Shown: positions 48,093 to 57,004, numbered from the stretch's first letter. The stretch is DNA of 64,000 nucleotides from Kineothrix sp. IPX-CK (GCF_039134705.1 NZ_CP146256.1:1240001-1304000); one strand, 5' to 3'. Program-made: numbers and translations. Notes: generated from the sequence alone by a model not told the origin.

Positions 48093-48566
48093 TTGAAACA
48101 AGAACCGACAATCCAACTCTGTGTGAAAGTGCCTGCCCATACCGCCGAACAAATCAAAAAACTGGCGGCCGCAAACAATATCGGAGTTGCCGAACAGCTA
48201 CGGCAGTTTATCGAAAGAGGGCTGTCCGTGGAGGGCTATAGCCAGAACATTGATTTTATCGCCAGCATCATCCGGCAGGAGCTCATGGCAGTTTACCATC
48301 TTGAGGACATCAAGGCGGTTGTGGAGCAGCAGACAAACCGCATTGCCAAAATGCACATGAAGTCCGGCAAAATTGATGCCGCTGCCTTTTTCCTGCTGAT
48401 TAAGGTTTTAATGAACATTGCCCATGAGGGTACGGAGGATCAGTTTGACCAAATGCTGAACGAGGCCGTCACGCTGGGCGTTGACTATATGCAGAAAAAG
48501 GATTTTCAAATCAACAGCTTTTTGCAGGACACAGATAATCTGCGCAGGCTTGCGGATAAGCTGTGA
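48093..48566 (+). CDS. Ribbon-helix-helix relaxosome accessory protein (MobC-like)
   Basis: 157 residues. The N-terminus looks like a ribbon-helix-helix: a beta strand TIQLCVKVP, then two helices (AEQIKKLAAANN, VAEQLRQFIERGL). The C-terminal part is helical. Position between the hairpin cluster and the relaxase suggests it binds oriT and recruits or positions the relaxase. The start is TTG 48093 with GAGGTGAG upstream. Function is inferred from fold and place. Confidence 0.65.
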   Translation: MKQEPTIQLCVKVPAHTAEQIKKLAAANNIGVAEQLRQFIERGLSVEGYSQNIDFIASIIRQELMAVYHLEDIKAVVEQQTNRIAKMHMKSGKIDAAAFFLLIKVLMNIAHEGTEDQFDQMLNEAVTLGVDYMQKKDFQINSFLQDTDNLRRLADKL

Positions 48567-48585
48567 TTAAGAAATGGAGGCATTT

Positions 48586-49080
48586 ATGACACAGGCAAAC
48601 CGATACAAAGAACTTGCCGCACTGACAAAGCGGGCTGACAATCTCGACCCCGCTTATCATGCGGCTTTTTATCTGCTGTCCTATGACCCGGAGCTTTACG
48701 AAACCGCCCGCAGATTTGTCAACGTGGACGGCATCGGCTTCACCGGCATGAAACGGGCAACCCGTGACTATGACGAGCGCACACGCTTTGTCGTTGACAT
48801 TGCCCACAACCTGTTTTCCTACAACAGCCCTTGCAAGGCTACTCCCTTTGAAATCTCACGGCTGGGCTATCCCTACTTGGAAATGGTGTGCAATTCCTTT
48901 TATATTGCTACCGGGGAGGTTAAGGTTGTTTTGGAGCCGGGACGGAACGGACAGCTTGGAATCAAGCTGGATGACAGCCATTATCAGCAAAGCAAGCATA
49001 TCCAGCAGCAATTTGAGCAGTTTCAAAAGACCATGACTGCGGACATGGTGCAGGACGAGGCCACAGAGCCGGAAAGGTAA
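48586..49080 (+). CDS. ICE-associated protein resembling DUF6075
   Basis: About 164 residues, soluble, with YHAAFYLLSYDPELYETARRF, DYDERTRFVVDIAHNLFS and PFEISRLGYPYLEMV as its most conserved-looking parts. I recall similar short ICE proteins labelled DUF6075; this was not checked. ATG 48586 is preferred over 48574 because GGAGG (48576-48580) lies between them. Function unknown. Confidence 0.6.
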   Translation: MTQANRYKELAALTKRADNLDPAYHAAFYLLSYDPELYETARRFVNVDGIGFTGMKRATRDYDERTRFVVDIAHNLFSYNSPCKATPFEISRLGYPYLEMVCNSFYIATGEVKVVLEPGRNGQLGIKLDDSHYQQSKHIQQQFEQFQKTMTADMVQDEATEPER

Positions 49081-49092
49081 GGTGAATTTATT

Positions 49093-49614
49093 ATGATTAC
49101 AGGAGTTATCCGTTATCAGGGCGGTACGCTGGTGGTGGAGCTGCCCTGCGGAGCTTATGAGCTGGCGGAGCATTTGGGCAGTATCGGCATCCGTTCCCCG
49201 GCTTCGGAGATTTTAGCCCATGGCACGCAACAAGTTGAGGTAAAGCTGGCAGCCGGTGAACCGATTGGAGCATTGATTCTTGCCAACCTCCGGGACAGCG
49301 ATACTCTCTCCGGCGTGAACCTTGCTTGTCAGGAGGTGAACCGTATCTGTCCCTTTGGGTATGAGGAATTTTTGGATATGCTCGAACCCGATCCGCAAGC
49401 CGGTTTTAACCGCTATGCGTTTTATAAGCCCTATGAAACTCTGCCGCCCAGCACCGCAGGGGGCATGAAATTCATTTTGGAGGAAAGCAGGCGGTATCAC
49501 TCCACAATGGAAAATTACCGCACTGTTTGCGAAGCGGAGGCCGCGGAGGACGACCGCAATATCAGGGAAGTAAACCGGATGTTGGAGTCCGGCGAGGATG
49601 AATGGGAACGCTGA
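49093..49614 (+). CDS. ICE-associated hypothetical protein
   Basis: A 173-residue soluble protein of unknown function. The first half is beta-rich (GVIRYQGGTLVVELPCGAYE); a central stretch reads LSGVNLACQEVNRICPFGYEEFLD, and the C-terminus is charged and helical. It lies between the DUF6075-like gene and the relaxase, in the same transcription unit, ending 12 bases before the region that should contain the relaxase start. Confidence 0.65.
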   Translation: MITGVIRYQGGTLVVELPCGAYELAEHLGSIGIRSPASEILAHGTQQVEVKLAAGEPIGALILANLRDSDTLSGVNLACQEVNRICPFGYEEFLDMLEPDPQAGFNRYAFYKPYETLPPSTAGGMKFILEESRRYHSTMENYRTVCEAEAAEDDRNIREVNRMLESGEDEWER

Positions 49615-49705
49615 CGGGAGGTGATGGGCAATCTCCCTTTTAGTCTATAAGCAGAGATTCAAAAATCCCAATTATAAAAGTACGGCTGGTAAGAATTATG
49701 CCCAT

Positions 49706-50851
49706 GTGCGCTATATCGCCACCCGTCCGAGGGTTGCCAAAAATGAGGGCATGAACCATGGGCTGTTCGGGAAGCTCTCCCCTGGTCCCGTTACCGAGTT
49801 TGAGGACTGGCGTGATGCGGCAAGGCTGGTCTTTGCCAATTCCAAAAAGCATATCACCATGTACCGCAGCGTGATTTCGTTTGACGAGGAAACAGCCGCC
49901 GAACTGAACCTGACCGACCAAAAGGCATGGCAGAGGTATATTGAAAACCACATGATGACCATTGCCGAAAAAAACAATATCCGGCGTGAGCATTTGCAAT
50001 GGGCGTGCGCACTCCACAAAGAAAAGCGCCACCCCCATATCCATGTGGTGTTTTGGGATACCTCGTCACGGGTCAAAAATCCCTTTACCCCGCCTGCCGT
50101 TCCCAATGCCATCAGAAAGCAGCTCATTAAAGATACCTTTGCCGAGCGCATCCGTGCCTATGGGGAGCAGAAAAACAAGTCCACCGCCGAACTGCGCAGT
50201 ATCAGCAATGAACTGGTAGACGAGTTTGAACAGCATCTGCGGCGGCTGGGCAAGGATCAGTATAAGCGGCTCCGTGATGACTATGACGAGGAAAATGAGC
50301 TATCCGGCAGCTTTGATTTTGACGATGTGGTACTGAATGAAACCGCCGACCGTGTATTCCGTCTTAAATCCGCGCTCCCGCCCACCGGCCGCATTGCCTA
50401 TCAGCTTCTGACACCGGAAATCAAGGCCGAGGTGGATAAGCTGGTGGCGTATCTTTTAGAGAATGTCCCTGCACTTAGGGAGCAGAAAGAAAGCTACATA
50501 GACAGCAAAATGAAAATGGCTCTGCTCTACGGCGGCAGTGACGAATACCTTGGCAGCCTGCGGAACCGCTTTGCCGGGGAAGCGGACAAAATTATTGCAA
50601 ACCGTGTGCTGGGTATGGTAAAGACCTTGAACCGGCTGGACTATGAAATAAAGTCCGGGGAATACCAAAGCGCCCGCCGTTCCTACTTTGCCGAGCAGAT
50701 GTTAATGGAGGCGCTGGATATGCTTTCCGGTCTGACCCGTGATAATGACAGCCGATTTGATGATTGGGAGAAGAAAAACGGCCGGGAGCTGTCAAAGGAC
50801 GCGAAAAAGGAACTGTTTTTGAAGCTGCAGGATAAAGGCTATGAACATTAA
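49706..50851 (+). CDS. MobP-type relaxase; true N-terminus upstream and possibly frameshifted
   Basis: Nicks oriT and leads the strand into the recipient. The HUH histidines are in KRHPHIHVVFWD (about residue 112), after CALHKE; the rest is a helical, charged domain. GTG 49706 is the first standard start, but the frame is open back to 49625 and encodes a conserved-looking N-terminus, VYKQRFKNPNYKSTAGKNYA, with a likely catalytic Tyr region. The only nearby ATG (49624, after GGGAGGTG) is out of frame by one base; removing one G of GGG 49626-49628 would join it, giving about 408 residues. Confidence 0.85.
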   Translation: MRYIATRPRVAKNEGMNHGLFGKLSPGPVTEFEDWRDAARLVFANSKKHITMYRSVISFDEETAAELNLTDQKAWQRYIENHMMTIAEKNNIRREHLQWACALHKEKRHPHIHVVFWDTSSRVKNPFTPPAVPNAIRKQLIKDTFAERIRAYGEQKNKSTAELRSISNELVDEFEQHLRRLGKDQYKRLRDDYDEENELSGSFDFDDVVLNETADRVFRLKSALPPTGRIAYQLLTPEIKAEVDKLVAYLLENVPALREQKESYIDSKMKMALLYGGSDEYLGSLRNRFAGEADKIIANRVLGMVKTLNRLDYEIKSGEYQSARRSYFAEQMLMEALDMLSGLTRDNDSRFDDWEKKNGRELSKDAKKELFLKLQDKGYEH

Positions 50852-50871
50852 CCTTCAGGGAGGAATGTAAA

Positions 50872-51543
50872 TTGAAAACGAGACAAGAATTTTTTGAGGA
50901 CTTCTTTGCACGGCTGACCAAAATGGGTTTCCGTGTGGATAGCATTATGGAAAGCGATATAGCTGCCGAAGTCTATGATGAAAACTCCCTGTTCTGTGTG
51001 GTTACACAGGATGGGGAGCTTATTTTTGAAACCTATGGCGGCGATAAGGTCCGGGCTTTGGAACAGGCGGCCGGAGAAACCCGCACCGGCCTTTCCTGCT
51101 GTATGCAGCCGCCTTTTGCGGAAATGGAACGGACGGAAACGGTCCTGCTGACAGGCGGCTCCTATATCAAGGTGTTTGAAAGTGCGGGGGTGGTGCTCCT
51201 CTGCCGCCGCACGACGCTGTTTGGATATGAGTTTGTCACCTGTCAGAAAGCCATGCCGAAGCACAACACCAAACGCTTTTACAGGGAACATTTCTTCTAC
51301 GACCCCGTACTGGCACAGGATGATTTTTTGGAGCGCAGCGGCTTAAAGATACCGGCGCCCCTTTCCTTTTCTCACGATGAACTCCGGGCGCTGGTGTCCT
51401 GCTGTGCAAGGTGCGTCATGCTGGATAATGAGATGGACGGCGGGCAGGAAAGCCGTATCCGTGAATTGATGGCAAGGATTGAAGAAAGCCTGCCGGGGCA
51501 GATTGACCTCACCCCCCGCCATTATTTTCAGAATGAAATGTAA
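50872..51543 (+). CDS. ICE-associated hypothetical protein, paralogue family member B
   Basis: A 223-residue protein from TTG 50872 (AGGGAGG SD). It shares an overall plan with the next gene: an N-terminal EFFEDFFARLTKMGFRV segment, a central part with LLTGGSYIKVFESAGVVLLCR, and a C-terminal module (DDFLERSGLKIPAPLSF ... RIEESLPGQI) also found in the protein at 35215. Function unknown. It lies directly downstream of the relaxase. Confidence 0.7.
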   Translation: MKTRQEFFEDFFARLTKMGFRVDSIMESDIAAEVYDENSLFCVVTQDGELIFETYGGDKVRALEQAAGETRTGLSCCMQPPFAEMERTETVLLTGGSYIKVFESAGVVLLCRRTTLFGYEFVTCQKAMPKHNTKRFYREHFFYDPVLAQDDFLERSGLKIPAPLSFSHDELRALVSCCARCVMLDNEMDGGQESRIRELMARIEESLPGQIDLTPRHYFQNEM

Positions 51544-51554
51544 GGAGAGTGCCT

Positions 51555-52238
51555 ATGAAAACCAAAACCGAATTTTACCAAAGCTATTTTGAAACCCTGC
51601 AAAAGAAAGGGTTTACCGTACAGCCCTCCACTTCGCCGGACTATGTGGCGGATATTTATCACAGGGATAAGCTGATCGCCTTTTTCACCAAGAATGACAT
51701 GCTGATGAAAAATCCCTTTGTGGAGGTGCAGGATAAGCTCATGGACAGGATACAGACCCTTGCCAAGTCCACAGCGGTGGCTTGCGGGATATGTTCGGAT
51801 AAGCCCTTTGACGAGGAAACCGCCGTGAAGCTGCCCAACAACCTGTATAAAATCAATGAGCATAACGGCGTGGTTCTGGCCTGCAAGCATCATCCCCTGT
51901 TTGAATATGTGCTTTCCACCTACCGCTGTGATGAAAAGAAAAACCCGATTCAGCGCCAGTATTTCTATAACAAGGAGGATGCCTTTGAGAGCTTCGCCGC
52001 CAGAAGCGGCCTGATTGATGAAAAGCGGCTTTTTTCCGAAACGGATTTGAAGGTCATCTATGCGGGGCTGGTCAAAATGCGTACCATTGACAACGACATG
52101 ACGCAGGATGATCTCAATTCCGTGGAACGGCTGGTGGATAAGATCGAGGACATTGTGCCGGAACTGCAAAAAAGAGAAAAGGCGCTGGACTTCTCCTGGC
52201 TCTTTGGCAGCATGGAACGGGGAATCGAAAGGGAATAA
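51555..52238 (+). CDS. ICE-associated hypothetical protein, paralogue family member C
   Basis: A 227-residue paralogue of the preceding gene. Matching landmarks are EFYQSYFETLQKKGFTV, KLPNNLYKINEHNGVVLACK and the C-terminal FAARSGLIDEKRLFSETDLKVIY with VDKIEDIVPEL. ATG 51555 follows AAGGAG with good spacing. The tandem arrangement points to a local duplication followed by divergence. A terminator follows. Confidence 0.7.
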   Translation: MKTKTEFYQSYFETLQKKGFTVQPSTSPDYVADIYHRDKLIAFFTKNDMLMKNPFVEVQDKLMDRIQTLAKSTAVACGICSDKPFDEETAVKLPNNLYKINEHNGVVLACKHHPLFEYVLSTYRCDEKKNPIQRQYFYNKEDAFESFAARSGLIDEKRLFSETDLKVIYAGLVKMRTIDNDMTQDDLNSVERLVDKIEDIVPELQKREKALDFSWLFGSMERGIERE

Positions 52239-52243
52239 AAAAA

Positions 52244-52276
52244 GCGGCTGCCTTGTCAGGGCAGCCGGTTATTTTG
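52244..52276. terminator. Terminator between paralogue C and the convergent XRE gene
   Basis: CGGCTGCC (52245-52252) pairs with GGCAGCCG (52260-52267), followed by TTATTTT on the + strand and preceded by an A-run (T-run for the minus-strand gene), so it may work both ways. Confidence 0.75.
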
Positions 52277-52577
52277 CCATCAGCTTTGCGAAATGGAGAA
52301 CCGCATCTGCTTTTTCTTGACTTAGCACACGGACACTTTCTACAAGCTCCCGTTCGTATGCAGTGGGGTACAGCACATCGTTACTTTCGTTATAAAATTC
52401 CGAAATTGTCGTGCCAAGGCGTTTCAACAGTTTTTCAAGAACCAGCACAGACGGCTGGCTTGTGCCTTTCTCAATTTTGCGGATATAATTTTCCGATATG
52501 TCAGTTTCCTTTGACAGCTTATAGACGCTAATGCCCCTTCCTGTTCGGAGCTGTTTGAATTTTTGAGCTAAATCCAT
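52269..52577 (-). CDS. XRE-family helix-turn-helix regulator
   Basis: 102 residues. The Cro/C1-type helix-turn-helix is at the N-terminus: FKQLRTGRGISVYKLSKETDISENYIRKIEKG. The C-terminal part is helical and may serve for dimerisation. It is transcribed against the conjugation genes, from a 145-base divergent region shared with the gene at 52723, so it may control the transfer module and itself. Its effector is unknown. Confidence 0.88.
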   Translation of the reverse strand: MDLAQKFKQLRTGRGISVYKLSKETDISENYIRKIEKGTSQPSVLVLEKLLKRLGTTISEFYNESNDVLYPTAYERELVESVRVLSQEKADAVLHFAKLMAK

Positions 52578-52722
52578 CGTTATCCTCCCATATTCTATCC
52601 TTCTTTTATTATGCTATATAACACAACAAAATATAAGCTAACGATAGTGGTTGATTATACGGATATATAGTTGTATTATGTAGGTGTAGTTGAGCAACCC
52701 ATCAGATAAGGAGAGTGATTTT

Positions 52723-53559
52723 ATGAACCATCCAAGTGGAGAGTCGATTTGGGGCAATATCAATACTGCCCTTGAAATCGCACTGAATATTTATGTTATT
52801 GCAGCAACAGATGAAAACGGCATTGAGCGCGAGGGGATTATGGTCCCGAAAGATAAGGCCAAGGAGGTATTGTCGGACAAAGCCATTTCCATGGCAGAGC
52901 AGGATGGGGATTGGCTCTGCTACGGCGAGGACATCAAGGATGTTCCCATGTATGAAATGCTTCAGCGGCGTGTGGCTGCCTGCAAGCGCATGGAAGCCAA
53001 AGCGGTGGAGATGATGGAGGAAATCAGGCGTGACGGCAAACTGCGTCTGACCGATTATTTTGGCGAGTGCCCCCCGCCTGTCCAGCAAGGCAAAGACAGC
53101 CCCCTGCCCGTTCCGGTGAGAAACGGTATCTATTTCGTGCAGTCAGACGGACAGGATTTCTTTGCTGTCCATGAGGCGGTAGCCGATCATTTCATGTCTG
53201 ATATGGCAGTAGCCTTTGGAACCCGTCAGGGCGAATATCTGCTTTACGATCTGACCACCGCCGCTGTCCCTCTTTTTGAACTGCGCCAGCTTTATGAGGA
53301 AGTGAGTGACCTGATTGTTTCCGAGGATAGCCTGCTGTCTACGCTGAACACAAACTTCAAAACCTATGTTTTGTACTATAACGAGCTGATTCAGGAGGAG
53401 GCGAAAATCCAGCCTGTCAGCGCCCCTGTCAGCTTGTTCTTACAAAAGCAGCTTGACCGGTCAGCCAGTGAGCCGGAACCCTCGGACTTCAAGGAAGATG
53501 CCGCAAAGGAGTCCCATGACCATGGTGAGGAAGCCGAGGACTTCGGCTACGAACCCTAA
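52723..53559 (+). CDS. ICE-associated hypothetical protein
   Basis: A 278-residue soluble protein of unknown function, from ATG 52723 with AAGGAGAG upstream. Its N-terminal ~100 residues look like a compact domain (IVGNIN-type start IWGNINTALEIALNIYVIAA); the C-terminal tail is acidic and disordered. It is the first gene after the divergent regulator and is closed by a terminator, so it may be a separately regulated unit. Confidence 0.65.
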   Translation: MNHPSGESIWGNINTALEIALNIYVIAATDENGIEREGIMVPKDKAKEVLSDKAISMAEQDGDWLCYGEDIKDVPMYEMLQRRVAACKRMEAKAVEMMEEIRRDGKLRLTDYFGECPPPVQQGKDSPLPVPVRNGIYFVQSDGQDFFAVHEAVADHFMSDMAVAFGTRQGEYLLYDLTTAAVPLFELRQLYEEVSDLIVSEDSLLSTLNTNFKTYVLYYNELIQEEAKIQPVSAPVSLFLQKQLDRSASEPEPSDFKEDAAKESHDHGEEAEDFGYEP

Positions 53560-53591
53560 ATTGGATATGTAAACAGAATCACGGCAACCGC

Positions 53592-53630
53592 CCCCCTACA
53601 CCGTATTGATGGTGCAGGGGGCATTTTTTT
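53592..53630 (+). terminator. Intrinsic terminator before the DUF4406 gene
   Basis: CCCCCTACACC (53592-53602) pairs with GGTGCAGGGGG (53611-53621) with one mismatch, then a seven-T run. Confidence 0.85.
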
Positions 53631-53651
53631 GTCTTTCAGGAGGTGAACAAC

Positions 53652-54335
53652 TTGAACATGGTGTATATCGCAAGTCCCCTGCACGGGGACTATAACACCA
53701 ATATTAAAAATGCTGTGGAATATTGCCGCCTTGCCGGGGAGCAGGGTGTACTCCCCATTGCCCCTCACATCATTTTCAGCCAATGGTGCAATGATACCAT
53801 TCCCGAACAGCGTGAACAGGGCTTACAGCTTGGCCTTGCCCTGCTGGAAAAATCCGATGAGCTATGGGTCATGGGAACCACATTCAGTCAAGGAATGCAA
53901 GGCGAGGTAACGTTTGCTATGGAGCATAAGATACCGATATTTTTCGTGACCCATCCCCATGACCCGGCGCACTATCCAATCAGTGCCGATGAAAACAGGC
54001 TTTTGACCTCGCTCGACTGTACCCCTGAAAGCAGGCAGGAAAGCTACGAGGGGCAGTTTGTGGTACTTCGGCATGAACATCTAAAACCGGAGTATCGGAC
54101 ATCCCGCAATCAGATATGGACTGTTACCCATGGCCCCGGCTGCCGCCCGGATTATGTCCATAGCGATACCATCCATCTAACACATCCCGTGGACGGGGAT
54201 CGCATGGCGGTTGGACGCGGCGATGTATGGGGTGTTCCTGCGCCTGAAACGATAAACTGCATCAGGCAGACTTATCCAGAATTTGATACTGCTTTACAGC
54301 CAGCCGCAGAACCGGAGGGAGAGCTTTGCCGATGA
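53652..54335 (+). CDS. DUF4406-type nucleoside 2-deoxyribosyltransferase-like protein
   Basis: About 227 residues. The N-terminal part has the DUF4406/deoxyribosyltransferase-like pattern: VYIASPLHGDYNTNIKNAVEYC, PIAPHIIFSQWCND, EQREQGLQLGLALLEKSDELWV, and FSQGMQGEVTFA. The C-terminal ~100 residues are unrecognised. Such ICE proteins may act on nucleotides, but no activity is established. TTG 53652 is favoured by its spacing to AGGAGG; ATG 53658 is the alternative. It overlaps the coupling protein gene by 4 bases. Confidence 0.7.
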   Translation: MNMVYIASPLHGDYNTNIKNAVEYCRLAGEQGVLPIAPHIIFSQWCNDTIPEQREQGLQLGLALLEKSDELWVMGTTFSQGMQGEVTFAMEHKIPIFFVTHPHDPAHYPISADENRLLTSLDCTPESRQESYEGQFVVLRHEHLKPEYRTSRNQIWTVTHGPGCRPDYVHSDTIHLTHPVDGDRMAVGRGDVWGVPAPETINCIRQTYPEFDTALQPAAEPEGELCR

Positions 54336-56623
54336 AAAAAAAGGAAAAGCTCATTTTAGGCTCCATCATCATTGGCCTTGGCACAATTTTCAACCTGTTC
54401 TTTACTGCGGCTCTGCATGGGCTGCTGTCGCATCGGGTCCGTACCTTGACTTTACTCCCGTTATGGGATTGTATTGCAGGGCTGTTCACCCAGCGCCAGC
54501 AGCTTTTGTTGTTCTTATCCTTTGAGGGATTTCTGTGCCTATGCTGTGTCCTGTTCTGGGTGCAGAATAACCGACCCTACCAAAGTGAGCTTGTACAGGT
54601 AGCCGAGGACATTTTTACGCCTGCCCCGGTAGGACAGTATCAGCATGGCTCAGCCCGGTGGCTGCGGGAAGAAGAAAAAGGAAAGGTGTTTGGAACACAG
54701 ATTATCCATCCGGCAAATCCCATCATCCGCAAGCTGCTGGACACCGGCTTTGATGATCTGCCCTTTGTGAAGAAAAGCGAAAATGAAGATATGCTTTTAG
54801 AGCAAGTGGAAACCGGGCAAGGTACGGCGGCACAGGACAAACCCGCCGCACCGCCTGTTCCTATAAATCCAAAGGAGGAAAAGGAGGAATTGATACAGGA
54901 TGAGGGCTTTGAAACGGTGGATTATGACCTTGCGGCTGCGCATTTAACCAAGGAACAGCCGCAGGATACTCCGGCTGTCCCACAGGATAAACCGAAACAG
55001 GAGAAAGAAAAAGCAGACCCCTACAAGCTGTTTGATGAGGGCGGCATCGTGGTAGGTACGGAAAAAATCAGCAGTAAAGAGCTTGGGGAGCCGTCCGAGC
55101 GGCTCTACTACATTCCCGATGATACCCATACCCTGACCATCGGCGCTACCCGTTCCGGCAAGACCCGCTGCCTTGTCATCCAGTCCATCTGTATGCTGGG
55201 GCTTGCCGGGGAGAGTCAGATTATCAGTGACCCCAAGGCAGAATTGTTTCACTACACCTCCACATTCCTGAAAAAGTTGGGCTATGAGGTAATCTGTCTG
55301 GATTTTAAGAACCCTGAAAAAAGCACCCGGTATAATCTCCTTCAGCCGGTCATTGATGCGGTCAACAAGGGTGACATGGAGCGTGCGGAAATGTATGCGT
55401 GGGATATTACCAACATCCTTGTGGGCGATGATGTTTCCAACGAGAAGATTTGGGAAAACGGTGAGAAATCCACCATAGCGGCGGCGATTCTCTGTGTGGT
55501 GGCGGATAACAAAAAGCGGCCGGAGTATCAGAACCTGACCAATGTATACTGGTTTATTGCGGAAATGAGTAAATCCGTGGGCGGCAAAACCCCTATGAGC
55601 GAGTACATGAAGAAGCTGCCCAGCAGCCACCCGGCACGGGCGCTCATGTCTATTGCCGAGGTTGCGCCAAGCCGCACCAAGGGCAGCTTTGATACTTCGG
55701 CACTGACTACCCTGCGTCTGTTTACCAGCCGTTCGGTCTACGCTGTCACCCATAAGAGCGACTACAACATATCGGAGATCGGGCAGAAAAAGCAGGCGCT
55801 GTTTATGATTTTACCGGATGAAAAGACCACCTATTACCCCATTGCCAGTCTGATGGTATCCCAGCTCTATGAGCTGCTGGTCCGCCAATCCGATCAGCGG
55901 GGCGGCAGACTGGAACGGCGGGTCAACTTCGTGCTTGATGAATTCGGGAATTTTACAAAATTGAATGATTTTCCCAATAAATTGACCGTAGCGGGCGGAC
56001 GCGGGTGCAGATTTAACCTCTATCTGCAATCCTTTGAACAACTTTCCCTAAAATATGACAAAGAAACGGCGGCTATCGTTAAATCCAACTGCCAGACATG
56101 GATTTATCTGCAAGCGGATGATAAGGAAACCTTGCAGGAGGTGTGCGACAAGCTGGGCAAGTACACCACCAGCGCCTATCAGCTTTCCAGCCAGCATGGG
56201 AGGTATGTCAACCCATCCAGCTCCCACAGCATCAGCCTTGTGGCAAGGGAGCTTTTGACAACGGACGAAATCCGCAGAATCCAGCGGCCGGCACAAATCG
56301 TCATCAGCCGTTCCCATCCGGCTATGATGAACGCTCCCGATCTGTCGCAGTGGTATTTTAATCAGATGTGCGGATTGGGAGGCAAGGAGCATAACCGTCT
56401 GGTTCGGGAAGCAAGAGAAGCAGCCCGGCCGGTTTTGTCCAAAATGACAGGCGATATTCCCTTGTGGAACATTTGGGTGTATTACGCCAAGGACTTGCAG
56501 ATGAAAGAAGCCCAGCAGAAGTCACAGGCATTTGCTTCTCAGATGGGCGCAATTTTCTCAGAAAAAGGGTTTCGGAAAGGAGGTTCCAAACACAATGAAA
56601 AGGAAGATGGAACAGATGATTAA
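54332..56623 (+). CDS. VirD4/TraG-type conjugative coupling protein
   Basis: 763-residue membrane ATPase that links the relaxosome to the secretion channel. Two N-terminal membrane segments (about residues 8-30 and 48-75) are followed by a Pro/Gln/Glu-rich stretch; Walker A is GATRSGKTRCLV (about residue 271), Walker B FVLDEFGNFTK (about 532). Further VirD4 features are ISDPKAELFHYTS and CQTWIYLQADDKET. ATGA overlap with the upstream gene. Its 3' end overlaps the next gene by 29 bases. Confidence 0.95.
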   Translation: MKKKEKLILGSIIIGLGTIFNLFFTAALHGLLSHRVRTLTLLPLWDCIAGLFTQRQQLLLFLSFEGFLCLCCVLFWVQNNRPYQSELVQVAEDIFTPAPVGQYQHGSARWLREEEKGKVFGTQIIHPANPIIRKLLDTGFDDLPFVKKSENEDMLLEQVETGQGTAAQDKPAAPPVPINPKEEKEELIQDEGFETVDYDLAAAHLTKEQPQDTPAVPQDKPKQEKEKADPYKLFDEGGIVVGTEKISSKELGEPSERLYYIPDDTHTLTIGATRSGKTRCLVIQSICMLGLAGESQIISDPKAELFHYTSTFLKKLGYEVICLDFKNPEKSTRYNLLQPVIDAVNKGDMERAEMYAWDITNILVGDDVSNEKIWENGEKSTIAAAILCVVADNKKRPEYQNLTNVYWFIAEMSKSVGGKTPMSEYMKKLPSSHPARALMSIAEVAPSRTKGSFDTSALTTLRLFTSRSVYAVTHKSDYNISEIGQKKQALFMILPDEKTTYYPIASLMVSQLYELLVRQSDQRGGRLERRVNFVLDEFGNFTKLNDFPNKLTVAGGRGCRFNLYLQSFEQLSLKYDKETAAIVKSNCQTWIYLQADDKETLQEVCDKLGKYTTSAYQLSSQHGRYVNPSSSHSISLVARELLTTDEIRRIQRPAQIVISRSHPAMMNAPDLSQWYFNQMCGLGGKEHNRLVREAREAARPVLSKMTGDIPLWNIWVYYAKDLQMKEAQQKSQAFASQMGAIFSEKGFRKGGSKHNEKEDGTDD

Positions 56624-56957
56624 AAAAATCGGAGCAAAAGGCAAGGCGGTAAGCGTAGGAATGCTCACCGCTTTTCTTTTGCTCCAAAACAGCACAGTGG
56701 CCTATGCCGCCGGGATTGGCGACAGCCAGATTGCCAAGGGTACGGAAAAGCTCATTCAGGACGCCACCACATGGCTGATGATTCTTGCTCCCGTGGTGGC
56801 GGGTCTGCTCATTATCTATTTCTGTATCAGGCGAAGTGCGGCGGATGAGATGGATCAGAAAAAGTGGAACAACCGCATTGTGGTGGCGATTGTGTCTTGC
56901 ATCGGTGCGGTGCTGGGCAGCGCCACCCTCAATATTATCATCGGCTACTACCAGTAA
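56595..56957 (+). CDS. Maff2-family small membrane protein (pilin/VirB2-like position)
   Basis: 120 residues. A charged start and signal-like segment (VGMLTAFLLLQNSTVAYAAG) are followed by two hydrophobic helices (WLMILAPVVAGLLIIYF, VVAIVSCIGAVLGSATLNIII), the plan of Maff2/VirB2-type ICE proteins. ATG 56595 lies within the end of virD4, with AAAGGAGG upstream. Role in the mating channel is inferred from family and place. Confidence 0.75.
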   Translation: MKRKMEQMIKKIGAKGKAVSVGMLTAFLLLQNSTVAYAAGIGDSQIAKGTEKLIQDATTWLMILAPVVAGLLIIYFCIRRSAADEMDQKKWNNRIVVAIVSCIGAVLGSATLNIIIGYYQ

Positions 56958-56976
56958 GCCGGTGAACCCTTCGGAA

Positions 56977-57004
56977 TAAAGCTGGGAAACCTCTCCCGGC
57001 TTTA
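56977..57004 (+). terminator. Weak hairpin between the Maff2 and DUF6133-like genes
   Basis: TAAAGCTGGGA pairs with TCCCGGCTTTA (one G-U). No real T-run follows, so it may trim or attenuate rather than terminate. Confidence 0.35.

Noticed and set aside
54944..55753. A 269-codon open frame on the minus strand
   Set aside because: It is antisense to the conserved ATPase core of the VirD4-type gene and has no recognisable features.
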